Source: Candidatus Omnitrophota bacterium (GTDB taxonomy: Bacteria; Omnitrophota; Omnitrophia; Omnitrophales; Danuiimicrobiaceae). From it: a DNA stretch of 5,741 nt. Below, piece after piece: positions 1 through 5,741 of this stretch. Under the pieces are notes generated by a model, which did not search any database, was not told the DNA's origin, and was given only the letters and a program-made list of their open reading frames with translations. How positions within the stretch are numbered: position 1 is the first letter of the stretch; each line of letters begins with the position of its first letter. The stretch covers positions 1 to 5,741 of the forward strand of contig JACQQT010000015.1 in assembly GCA_016206815.1 (NCBI GenBank). Reading direction: 5' to 3'. The translations under genes were made by a program, and so were the position numbers.

Positions 1-1498
1 AGAAGCGCATTTAAAAAAAGCGGGGTGGAAACAAAACCCTCTGACAGACGATACGTTGAAAGATTTCAGAGTCGTTAAAATTACCATGACTACTTTAACC
101 GCGAATGCGCTGAAAGACCATCCGCTCAAACTCTCCGAGGTGGAGCGGTGCAAAAACTTTTTCGCCCTCGGCGTTGTGTTTTGGTTGTATGACCGGACCT
201 TGGATCATACGGTGAATTGGATTCAGAAAAGATTTGCCAAACGGCCGGAAATAGCCAACGCGAACATGGCAGCATTAAAGGCGGGTTATCATTACGCGGA
301 TGTCGCGGAGGTATTGCCGACGCAATATCATGTTCCGCAAGCCAAATTACCGCCCGGGACTTATCGTAAGATTACGGGAAACGAAGCAACTGCCATCGGA
401 TTTGTGACGGCTGCTCACTTGGCAAGGAAAACTTTGTTTTACGGATCGTACCCGATTACGCCGGCCAGCACGATTTTGCAGGAACTCGCGCGATTTAAAA
501 ACTACGGAGTTAAGACGTTCCAAGCGGAAGATGAAATTGCGGCGGTTGGGTCAGCGATTGGCGCGGCCTTTGGGGGGCAAATCGGAGTCACCGGCACCAG
601 CGGGCCCGGCCTTTGTTTGAAATCAGAAGCGATTAATTTAGCGATCATGGTTGAACTTCCGTTGGTGATTGTGAACGCGCAGCGGGGCGGCCCGAGTACG
701 GGAATGCCCACCAAAACGGAACAAACCGATCTTCTGCAGGCTCTGTTCGGCCGGAACGGTGAGTCGCCCATTGCGGTGGTGGCGCCCAAGACACCGTCGG
801 ATTGTTTTAAGATGGCCGTGGAAGCGGTGCGAATCGCCGTCAAATATATGACGCCGGTTATTTTTTTATCAGACGGTTATTTGGCGAATGCGGCCGAACC
901 GTGGCAGTTACCCGAGCTGGATCAATTACCCTCAATTGAAATTGTTCATCCCGTTGCCGGCAAAGATCCTTTCCTTCCTTACGCCAGAGATACCGAGACC
1001 CTGGCGCGTTCCTGGGCAATTCCGGGAACGCCCGGCTTGGAATATCGGGTAGGCGGATTGGCAAAAGCAGACTTAACGGGCAACGTCAGCTATGACGGCC
1101 CGAACAATGAAAAAATGGTGCGTTACCGCGCCGAAAAAATAAAGCGGGTTGCCAATGACATTCCGGATATTGAGATTCATGGACCGTCATCGGGAACATT
1201 GCTGGTGCTGGGCTGGGGCAGTACCTTCGGGCCGATTTATCAAGCGGTTCGTGATTTGAAGGAAGCCGGAATTCAAGTGTCTCAGGCCCATTTAAATTAT
1301 CTGAATCCGTTCCCTAAAAATTTGGGATCTGTTTTAGGCCAATTTAAGAAAGTACTGATCCCCGAGTTAAATTCGGGGCAGCTTCTGATGCTGATTCGAA
1401 ATGCGTTTCCAAAAACCAATGTGTTCGGCGTCCATAAATTGCATTGCCAGCCGTTTAAGGTTGAAGAAGTGACCAACAAGATTAAGGAATTGTTATGA
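1..1498 (+). CDS. korA: 2-oxoacid:ferredoxin oxidoreductase, fused gamma-alpha subunit (KorA), 5' end outside window
   Basis: This is the large subunit of a two-subunit 2-oxoacid:ferredoxin oxidoreductase, probably 2-oxoglutarate-specific, which with KorB oxidises the 2-oxoacid plus CoA to acyl-CoA, CO2 and reduced ferredoxin in the cytoplasm. The frame is open to the left edge (first full codon at base 2), giving 498 visible residues. The first ~90 are the tail of a gamma domain (NFFALGVVFWLYDR, then ALKAGYHY). The alpha (pyrimidine-binding) domain follows: YPITP substrate/CoA motif at 449-463, then FQAEDEIAA, TSGPG, QRGGPSTG and SDGYLAN, and a C-terminal domain containing LLVLGWGSTFGP. Such fusions usually run to about 600 residues, so some 100-130 are missing. 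The TTG at base 56 and the ATG at base 86 are internal codons, not starts. The gene overlaps korB by 4 nt (ATGA). Family assignment is firm; the exact 2-oxoacid is inferred from similarity to the KorAB subgroup. Confidence 0.9.
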   Translation, partial: EAHLKKAGWKQNPLTDDTLKDFRVVKITMTTLTANALKDHPLKLSEVERCKNFFALGVVFWLYDRTLDHTVNWIQKRFAKRPEIANANMAALKAGYHYADVAEVLPTQYHVPQAKLPPGTYRKITGNEATAIGFVTAAHLARKTLFYGSYPITPASTILQELARFKNYGVKTFQAEDEIAAVGSAIGAAFGGQIGVTGTSGPGLCLKSEAINLAIMVELPLVIVNAQRGGPSTGMPTKTEQTDLLQALFGRNGESPIAVVAPKTPSDCFKMAVEAVRIAVKYMTPVIFLSDGYLANAAEPWQLPELDQLPSIEIVHPVAGKDPFLPYARDTETLARSWAIPGTPGLEYRVGGLAKADLTGNVSYDGPNNEKMVRYRAEKIKRVANDIPDIEIHGPSSGTLLVLGWGSTFGPIYQAVRDLKEAGIQVSQAHLNYLNPFPKNLGSVLGQFKKVLIPELNSGQLLMLIRNAFPKTNVFGVHKLHCQPFKVEEVTNKIKELL

Positions 1499-2523
1499 GT
1501 CCGGCTGAAACACCAAAAAAATTGCCTTATACGCGCGAAAGTTTTATTTCAGGACAGGAAGTCCGCTGGTGCCCGGGATGCGGAGATTATTCAATTCTGG
1601 CCACGATGCAGCGGACGCTTGCCAAATTTGACCTCCCTAAGGAGAAATATGTTTTCGTCTCCGGCATCGGCTGTTCGAGCCGGTTCCCGTATTACATGAA
1701 TACCTATGGGTTTCATTCGATTCACGGCCGGGCGCCGACGATTGCGACCGGGCTCAGGTGCGTGAATCCGGAACTTTCGATTTGGGTGATTACCGGCGAT
1801 GGAGACGGCTTGAGCATCGGCGGAAATCATTTGATTCATTCCATGCGCCGGAATATCAATTTTAATATTCTGCTTGTGAATAACCGGATTTACGGTTTGA
1901 CCAAAGGACAGTATTCGCCGACCTCACCCATCGGAAAGGTGACGAAGACAACACCGCAGGGATCGATTGATTACCCGATTAATGCGTTGTGTATCGCCAT
2001 TGCTTCCGAGGCCACCTTTATCGCAAGAACGCTGGATAGCATTCCGACTCACATGGGTTCTGTGTTGGAGCGCGCCATGAAACATAAGGGCGTTTCTTTT
2101 GTCGAGATTTACCAAAATTGCAATATTTTTAACGACAAAGCTCACGAACCGGTCACGGGGCGTGATAGCCGTGATGATCGAATGGTGTTGCTGGAACACG
2201 GCAAACCGCTTATTTTCGGAAAGAAAAAGGACAAGGCGATTCGACTGAAAGGCCTTCAATCGGAAGTAGTCGAATACAAAGAGGGAATGGACACAAAGGA
2301 TCTTCTCATTCATAATGAAAATGATCCGGAACCGAATTACGCTTACTTGCTGACCCAAATGGAATATCCCGCAATGCCGGTCCCGTTTGGGGTATTCCGC
2401 AATATCGCCAAGCCGACTTATGATGAAATGCTGGAGGCGCAGGTTCAGGAGTCGATCAAAAAGCAGGGCAAGGGGGATTTAAAGGAGCTGATTTATGGGC
2501 ACGATACCTGGACCGTCAAGTAA
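1495..2523 (+). CDS. korB: 2-oxoacid:ferredoxin oxidoreductase, beta subunit (KorB)
   Basis: This 342-residue protein is the catalytic TPP- and Fe-S-carrying partner of KorA. The Cys motif WCPGCGDYS (C26, C29), C60 in GIGCSSR and C209 in YQNCNIFND match the four ligands of the single [4Fe-4S] cluster in two-subunit enzymes of this family. The TPP/Mg site is GDGD at 101-104, followed by NN at 129-130 and the adjacent IYGLTKGQYSPTS. The C-terminal part (EHGKPLIFGKKKDK, then PVPFGVFR, ending DTWTV) is the extension typical of the bacterial KorB subgroup. The start is the ATG inside the korA stop (ATGA), preceded by AAGGAA at 1484-1489, so translation is likely coupled and subunits made in equal amounts. 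No separate delta (polyferredoxin) subunit is present, which fits the alpha2beta2 form. The 2-oxoglutarate preference is inferred. Confidence 0.92.
   Translation: MSPAETPKKLPYTRESFISGQEVRWCPGCGDYSILATMQRTLAKFDLPKEKYVFVSGIGCSSRFPYYMNTYGFHSIHGRAPTIATGLRCVNPELSIWVITGDGDGLSIGGNHLIHSMRRNINFNILLVNNRIYGLTKGQYSPTSPIGKVTKTTPQGSIDYPINALCIAIASEATFIARTLDSIPTHMGSVLERAMKHKGVSFVEIYQNCNIFNDKAHEPVTGRDSRDDRMVLLEHGKPLIFGKKKDKAIRLKGLQSEVVEYKEGMDTKDLLIHNENDPEPNYAYLLTQMEYPAMPVPFGVFRNIAKPTYDEMLEAQVQESIKKQGKGDLKELIYGHDTWTVK
2483..2497 (+). promoter_or_regulatory. Ribosome binding site that fixes the start of the zinc-ribbon/CBS gene inside korB
   Basis: AGGAG at 2483-2487 lies 7 nt before the ATG at 2495. It sits within the last codons of korB and supports a start that overlaps korB by 29 nt. 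The next in-frame ATG (codon 38) would delete the zinc ribbon and has no comparable site. Confidence 0.75.
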
Positions 2524-3064
2524 AGACCAAAAGACCAAATGCCCGTCTTGCGGTTTTGAAAACATTTTGGGAGAGGACCGCTGCGAACAATGTTTGCACA
2601 CCTTGATGCAGACGGGTTTGCCCAAACCCAAGAAAAACGACACCATTCAGTCCGCCATGATGGCGGACCCCGTTTCCGAATTGATTACCGGTAAGGATTT
2701 ACTGGTTTGCAGCCCTGCCGACTCCATCTCAAAAGTCGTTAAAATTTTTCAAAAGGAAAATAAAAATTGCATCTTGGTTTATGAAAAGAAAAAGTTGGTC
2801 GGCATTCTGAGCACTCGTGATTTGCTCCGCCGCGTGGCAGGTAAGTATAAAGACCTTTCAAAAGTGAAAGTAAAGGATATCATGACCCCGAATCCTGAAT
2901 ACGTGATGCCGGAGGCGCCGATTGCTTTTGCGGTCAATAAAATGGCGATGGGGGTTTGCCGCCATGTTCCGGTTTTGGCGAGCGACGGGACTCCTCACAG
3001 CATTATTTTAATTAAAGACGTATTGAGCTATTTGACCCGCAAGCGCAAACCTTCTCGGAGTTAA
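2495..3064 (+). CDS. Zinc-ribbon/CBS-domain-pair protein, putative regulator of KorAB
   Basis: This 189-residue cytoplasmic protein has two parts. Residues 16-33 form a CxxC-x10-CxxC zinc ribbon (C16, C19, C30, C33). After a Lys/Pro linker (43-47), a tandem CBS pair follows: CBS1 about 56-116, ending in GILSTRDLL, and CBS2 about 125-182, with DIMTPNP near its start, RHVPV at 156-160 and a diverged end (IILIKDVL) lacking the usual glycine. CBS pairs typically bind adenine nucleotides or SAM and act as energy sensors; zinc ribbons mediate protein or nucleic-acid contacts. No enzyme domain or membrane segment is visible, so it is probably a sensor or adaptor. Overlap with korB by 29 nt puts it in the kor operon and suggests it tunes KorAB, but that role is inference. 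An unrelated target is possible. Confidence 0.85.
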   Translation: MGTIPGPSSKDQKTKCPSCGFENILGEDRCEQCLHTLMQTGLPKPKKNDTIQSAMMADPVSELITGKDLLVCSPADSISKVVKIFQKENKNCILVYEKKKLVGILSTRDLLRRVAGKYKDLSKVKVKDIMTPNPEYVMPEAPIAFAVNKMAMGVCRHVPVLASDGTPHSIILIKDVLSYLTRKRKPSRS

Positions 3065-3089
3065 GCGTTTCTCCCCGGAATGTTTTACA

Positions 3090-3118
3090 TTGCAAACTCG
3101 GATCAAAAACCATAAAAT
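3090..3118 (+). promoter_or_regulatory. Candidate sigma70-like promoter before the ferredoxin gene
   Basis: TTGCAA at 3090-3095 (4 of 6 to TTGACA) and TAAAAT at 3113-3118 (5 of 6 to TATAAT) are separated by exactly 17 nt, in the largest intergenic gap of the window (3065-3154). Transcription would begin near 3125, leaving a leader of about 30 nt before the ATG at 3155. This would let the ferredoxin, MetE and peroxiredoxin genes be expressed separately from korAB. It was found by eye and AT-rich gaps give such matches by chance. Confidence 0.4.
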
Positions 3119-3154
3119 ACGCATTTGCCTGTCAAAATTCTTGTGAATCCGCGA

Positions 3155-3391
3155 ATGGCTGAACGAACCCAGAAGTTATCTGAGAATGCGAGCGGAAAGT
3201 TTTATGTCGACACAACCTGTATTGACTGTGACTTGTGCCGGCAAACGGCACCGGCCAATTTTGCAAGGAATGCGGAGAAGGGTTACAGTTACGTTTCCAA
3301 ACAGCCCGTAACGCCGGAAGAAGCAAAATTTTGTCAACAAGCCAAAGAAGAGTGTCCCGTCGATTCCATCGGAGATGACGGAGAAGGTTAG
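3155..3391 (+). CDS. Small single-cluster [4Fe-4S] ferredoxin
   Basis: This 78-residue cytoplasmic electron carrier has C22, C25 and C28 in CIDCDLC plus C67 followed by Pro, the four ligands of one [4Fe-4S] cluster. An additional C60 lies just before the last ligand, and the second cluster motif of 2[4Fe-4S] ferredoxins is absent. The tail is acidic (GDDGEG). I chose the ATG at 3155 because the resulting N-terminus (MAERTQKLSENASGKFYVD) resembles that of relatives. An in-frame TTG at 3125 would add ten residues but coincides with the predicted transcription start. Neither start has a clear Shine-Dalgarno site, which is odd for this window. Position next to korAB makes it a likely acceptor for that enzyme; serving the downstream methionine genes is a less likely alternative. 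Confidence 0.88.
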   Translation: MAERTQKLSENASGKFYVDTTCIDCDLCRQTAPANFARNAEKGYSYVSKQPVTPEEAKFCQQAKEECPVDSIGDDGEG

Positions 3392-3418
3392 AAAAATAAG
3401 GAATATCGAGAGGAATTT

Positions 3419-4405
3419 ATGGCATTGGACGCGACTTTAGCGGGGGCCTATCCGAAGATTGGCGACACAACTGAGGAGCAGAAATTAAGACGTTCGCTCC
3501 ATCAGTTTGACAAAGGAGAACTGTCGGAAGAAGCGTTGGAGCAAATCAAGGATGAGGCCGCTCAAGACGTCATTCAACAGCAGATGGAGGCCGGTTTGGA
3601 TATTCTGACAGACGGCCTGATCCGTTGGGATGATGCGTTGACTTATATCGCGCGCGGCATCTCCGGTTTTGAAATGGCCGGTTTGATTCGCTACTTTGAT
3701 ACCAACACGTTTTACCGCCAACCCGTCGTGGAAAGCCGCCTTGAATTTATCAAGCCGTGCCTCGTCCAAGATTTTCAATTTGCCCAGGAAAAAAGTTCGA
3801 AACCGGTGAAGGCCGTCATCACAGGTCCTTACACGATTGCCAAGCTGTCTCGGAATCATTTCTACCGTGAATTTAAGCAGCTTGCTTTCGATCTTGCGCA
3901 CATTATTCATAAAGAAGCGCAGGCGCTGGAAGAGGCAGGTTGTCGCTATCTTCAGTTTGATGAACCTGCGATTCTGAACCACAAACAGGACTTGAGTCTC
4001 TTTTTGAAAGTTTACGAGATCGTCACCGCACAGCTTGCGAAAGCGGAGAAAACCTTGCAGCTTAATTTTGGAACGCTGGAAGGGCTGTACCCTAAAATTT
4101 TTGAAGTAAATGTCGAACGTATCGGCATTGAATTGATAAAAGGCCATCCAAACTGGCAAGTTTTGAAATCCGCGCCTTTTACGAAGAAGCTCATGGCCGG
4201 CATCGTCAATGCGCGAAACACAAAAATGGAGTCTGAGGCCGAATTAAATCAAATCGTTCACGATCTCGGCGAACATGTGAACGTAGAGCAATTGTGGCTT
4301 TCGACGAGCCATTCACTCGAATTTTTGCCGCGCTCAAATGCCCGCAAGAAAATAGAACTTTTAGCTACGACCGCTAAGCAACTGAGAGGAGCCAGCGTTT
4401 CCTAA
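3419..4405 (+). CDS. MetE-family barrel protein lacking most catalytic residues, N-terminal-domain-like half of a split methionine synthase
   Basis: This 328-residue protein belongs to the cobalamin-independent methionine synthase (UROD/MetE-like barrel) superfamily and is homologous throughout to the next gene. Shared landmarks are AGAYPKIGD at 8-16, DGLIRWDD at 65-72, TGPYTIA at 135-141 and FDEPAI at 180-185. The zinc ligands seen in the next gene as H206, C208 and C291 are Q214, N216 and H298 here; the substrate-binding Glu is L67 and the catalytic His is R266. Only the Glu ligand (E238) and D181 remain. YFDTN (92-96), NARNTK (264-269) and LSTSHSLEFLP (294-304) recall the N-terminal half of full-length MetE, which helps hold folate polyglutamate. 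It is thus probably a non-catalytic partner of the next protein. GAGAGGA at 3408-3414 precedes the ATG, and the ferredoxin gene ends 27 nt upstream. Confidence 0.82.
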   Translation: MALDATLAGAYPKIGDTTEEQKLRRSLHQFDKGELSEEALEQIKDEAAQDVIQQQMEAGLDILTDGLIRWDDALTYIARGISGFEMAGLIRYFDTNTFYRQPVVESRLEFIKPCLVQDFQFAQEKSSKPVKAVITGPYTIAKLSRNHFYREFKQLAFDLAHIIHKEAQALEEAGCRYLQFDEPAILNHKQDLSLFLKVYEIVTAQLAKAEKTLQLNFGTLEGLYPKIFEVNVERIGIELIKGHPNWQVLKSAPFTKKLMAGIVNARNTKMESEAELNQIVHDLGEHVNVEQLWLSTSHSLEFLPRSNARKKIELLATTAKQLRGASVS

Positions 4406-4407
4406 TG
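4385..4407 (+). promoter_or_regulatory. TAATG translational-coupling junction between the two MetE-family genes
   Basis: The stop TAA at 4403-4405 shares its last base with the ATG at 4405. AGAGGAG at 4385-4391 is a strong Shine-Dalgarno match but lies 13 nt from the ATG, longer than ideal. Re-initiation by the ribosome finishing the first gene is therefore likely, which suits two proteins needed in equal amounts. Confidence 0.65.
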
Positions 4408-5364
4408 TTACTTCCCACAACGACCGTCGGCAGTTTTCCGAAACCGGATTATTTAGCGAAGGCACGGTTCCAATTTTCCAAGGGACAGATTTCAAAGACT
4501 GAACTCGAAGAACTTGAACGAAAAGCAACCCGCGAATGGATCGAATTTCAGGAAGAAATCGGAATCGACATCCTGGTGGACGGCGAAATGTACCGCGGCG
4601 ACATGGTGACTTATTTTGCCGAGAACTTTAAGGGATTTGAAATCAGCGGCTTGGTCCGTTCGTACGGGAATCGCTACTACCGGAAACCGGTTGCGGTCGG
4701 TGAAATCGAGCGCGCCAATCCCGTGACGGTGGAGTGGTTTAAATTTGCCCAGAGCCTGACTCAAAAACCCGTGAAAGGGATGCTGACCGGCCCGTACACC
4801 ATTATGGATTGGTCATTTGACGAACATTATTCGTCCAGAAGAGATTTTTGTTTACGGCTTGCCGAGGTCGTCTGCGAGGAAGCAAAAGATTTAGAGGCGG
4901 CCGGCGCTCAATACATTCAAATTGATGAGCCTGCGATTTCCGTTCGGCCGGAAGAACTGGACCTTGCCATCGAAGCGATGGGGATTGCGACGCAGGGTCT
5001 CAAAGCTCACACGCTGACTCATATTTGTTACGGTGATTTCCCGAAAATTTACCCGAAGATGTTGGAAATTCCGGTGGATCAGATCGATTTGGAACTTTCC
5101 AATAACGAATTTGACCTCTTGGGCTTGTTCAAAAAAGCTCCTTTCACCAAAGAAATAGGATTAGGCGTTTTGGATGTTCATAGCCATCGCGTGGAGACCC
5201 AAAGCGAAGTCATATCACGCATTGAGAAGGCGCTGAAGATTATCCCGAAGGAAAAAATTTACGTGAGTCCCGATTGCGGCTTAAAAACCCGCGGCATGGA
5301 AGAAACAAAAGCAAAGCTCCGCGTGATGGTAGCGGCCGTAAAAGAAGTTCGGGAAAGCCTGTAA
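4405..5364 (+). CDS. Cobalamin-independent methionine synthase, catalytic barrel only (core MetE / MetE C-terminal domain)
   Basis: This 319-residue enzyme corresponds to the C-terminal catalytic barrel of MetE, which transfers a methyl group to homocysteine to give methionine. Full-length MetE is about 750 residues, so this is roughly half. All key residues are present: VGSFPK at 8-13 and E61 (DGEMYRGD) and D174 (QIDEPA) for homocysteine; zinc ligands H206 and C208 (THICYGD), E230 (DLELSNNEFD) and C291 (SPDCGLKTR); and the catalytic His H259 (DVHS). TGPYT lies at 128-132. The preceding gene supplies an N-terminal-domain-like barrel, so the pair may be a split MetE using methyl-tetrahydrofolate. 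Alternatively this is a core synthase taking methyl groups from another donor such as a corrinoid protein, as described for Mes families. The homocysteine-methylating role is well supported; the donor is unknown. Confidence 0.88.
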   Translation: MLLPTTTVGSFPKPDYLAKARFQFSKGQISKTELEELERKATREWIEFQEEIGIDILVDGEMYRGDMVTYFAENFKGFEISGLVRSYGNRYYRKPVAVGEIERANPVTVEWFKFAQSLTQKPVKGMLTGPYTIMDWSFDEHYSSRRDFCLRLAEVVCEEAKDLEAAGAQYIQIDEPAISVRPEELDLAIEAMGIATQGLKAHTLTHICYGDFPKIYPKMLEIPVDQIDLELSNNEFDLLGLFKKAPFTKEIGLGVLDVHSHRVETQSEVISRIEKALKIIPKEKIYVSPDCGLKTRGMEETKAKLRVMVAAVKEVRESL

Positions 5365-5387
5365 TAGGATTATTCCGGAGATTTGTC

Positions 5388-5741
5388 ATGGCAGCACTCA
5401 AAGAAGGGGATCGAGCTCCCGATTTTACACTTCCCTCCAGTGAGGGCGGGGGCGTTTGCCTCAAAGATTTTAAGGGAAAGTCCGCTGTCGTTCTCTATTT
5501 TTACCCCAAAGACGACACACCGGGATGCACGAAAGAAGCGTGCGGTTTTCGGGATACCCGGAAAGAATTCAAGAAACTGAACACGGAAATTTTCGGGGTT
5601 AGTTTTGATTCCGTCGCGTCTCACCAGAAATTTATCGGTAAATACAAACTGACCTTTCCTCTGCTTGCCGACGAAGATAAATCAGTCGGAAAACAATACG
5701 GTGTTTATCAACAAAAATCCTTTATGGGGAAATCCTATATG
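5388..5741 (+). CDS. bcp: BCP-type peroxiredoxin (thioredoxin-dependent thiol peroxidase), 3' end outside window
   Basis: The first 118 codons of a peroxiredoxin of the BCP/PrxQ family, which reduces hydrogen peroxide and organic peroxides using thioredoxin, in the cytoplasm. The N-terminus GDRAPDFTLP is typical. The active site PKDDTPGCTKEAC (40-52) carries the peroxidatic C47 in the PxxxTxxC motif, and C52 five residues on, the resolving-cysteine position of atypical two-Cys members. FGVSFDS and FPLLADED follow. The family usually has about 150-160 residues, so some 35-40 are missing, including the conserved distal Arg. GGAG at 5377-5380 lies 7 nt before the ATG. The gene begins 23 nt after the MetE-like gene with no visible terminator between them, so co-transcription is likely. 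No signal peptide is seen. Confidence 0.9.
   Translation, partial: MAALKEGDRAPDFTLPSSEGGGVCLKDFKGKSAVVLYFYPKDDTPGCTKEACGFRDTRKEFKKLNTEIFGVSFDSVASHQKFIGKYKLTFPLLADEDKSVGKQYGVYQQKSFMGKSYM

Noticed and set aside
1360..1378. Inverted repeat CCCCGA-7 nt-TCGGGG within korA
   Set aside because: It falls in codons for a conserved part of KorA (PELNSGQL), has no T-run after it and lies far from any gene end, so it is probably coincidental.
1924..2358. Minus-strand open frame of 144 codons opposite korB
   Set aside because: It lies entirely within the well-conserved korB coding region and its translation has no recognisable motif.
3056..3074. Possible terminator after the CBS gene (GGAG paired with CTCC)
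   Set aside because: The stem is only 4 bp with a 10-nt loop and no uridine tract follows; it does not qualify as an intrinsic terminator.
3125..3154. Upstream TTG start adding ten residues to the ferredoxin
   Set aside because: The extension is not ferredoxin-like, has no ribosome site and begins at the predicted transcription start; ATG 3155 matches the usual N-terminus.
3065..3154. Possible SAM or cobalamin riboswitch upstream of the ferredoxin/methionine genes
   Set aside because: The gap is only 90 nt, and no conserved multi-helix riboswitch core or terminator could be recognised.
3485..4159. Long minus-strand open frame (224 codons) opposite the first MetE-like gene
   Set aside because: It mirrors a clear plus-strand gene, shows no recognisable domain and has no supporting context; it is a shadow frame.
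5433..5446. CCCTC-CAGT-GAGGG hairpin early in the peroxiredoxin gene
   Set aside because: It is a short 5-bp stem inside coding sequence with no T-run or other regulatory context.
5383..5580. Plus-strand 65-codon frame and minus-strand frames over the peroxiredoxin region
   Set aside because: The frame from ATG 5388 encodes an unmistakable BCP peroxiredoxin, so overlapping frames are shadows.

Overview
This is a compact, all-plus-strand stretch of bacterial-type chromosome with roughly balanced base composition. Six protein genes fill almost all of it. The two outer genes run off the window: korA lacks its 5' end and the peroxiredoxin gene lacks its 3' end. I see no RNA genes, mobile elements, CRISPR arrays or long repeats. 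The source looks like a bacterium that uses ferredoxin-linked 2-oxoacid metabolism. Shine-Dalgarno sites, ATGA and TAATG gene junctions and the BCP-type peroxiredoxin fit a bacterium, but the phylum cannot be fixed from this window. The two-subunit KorAB is the form shared by many aerobic and microaerobic bacteria and some archaea.

Region 1 (1-3064) is an energy-metabolism module. korA (gamma-alpha fusion subunit) and korB (TPP and Fe-S subunit) of a 2-oxoacid:ferredoxin oxidoreductase, probably 2-oxoglutarate-specific, overlap by 4 nt. A small protein with an N-terminal CxxC/CxxC zinc ribbon and a CBS-domain pair follows, overlapping the end of korB by 29 nt. It is a plausible nucleotide-sensing regulator of the enzyme.

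Region 2 (3065-5364) opens with a 90-nt gap holding a candidate sigma70-like promoter. Next come a small single-[4Fe-4S] ferredoxin, a natural electron carrier for KorAB, and two adjacent, mutually homologous barrel proteins of the MetE (cobalamin-independent methionine synthase) family, joined by a TAATG stop/start. The second barrel keeps every zinc and catalytic residue. The first has lost most of them and resembles the N-terminal half of full-length MetE. Together they look like a MetE split into two polypeptides, an arrangement I associate mainly with archaea.

Region 3 (5365-5741) starts a BCP-type peroxiredoxin 23 nt downstream, probably in the same transcript. The set combines central-carbon oxidation to reduced ferredoxin, methionine synthesis and peroxide defence. 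The most unusual points are the split MetE with a pseudo-enzyme half and the zinc-ribbon/CBS protein overlapping korB.
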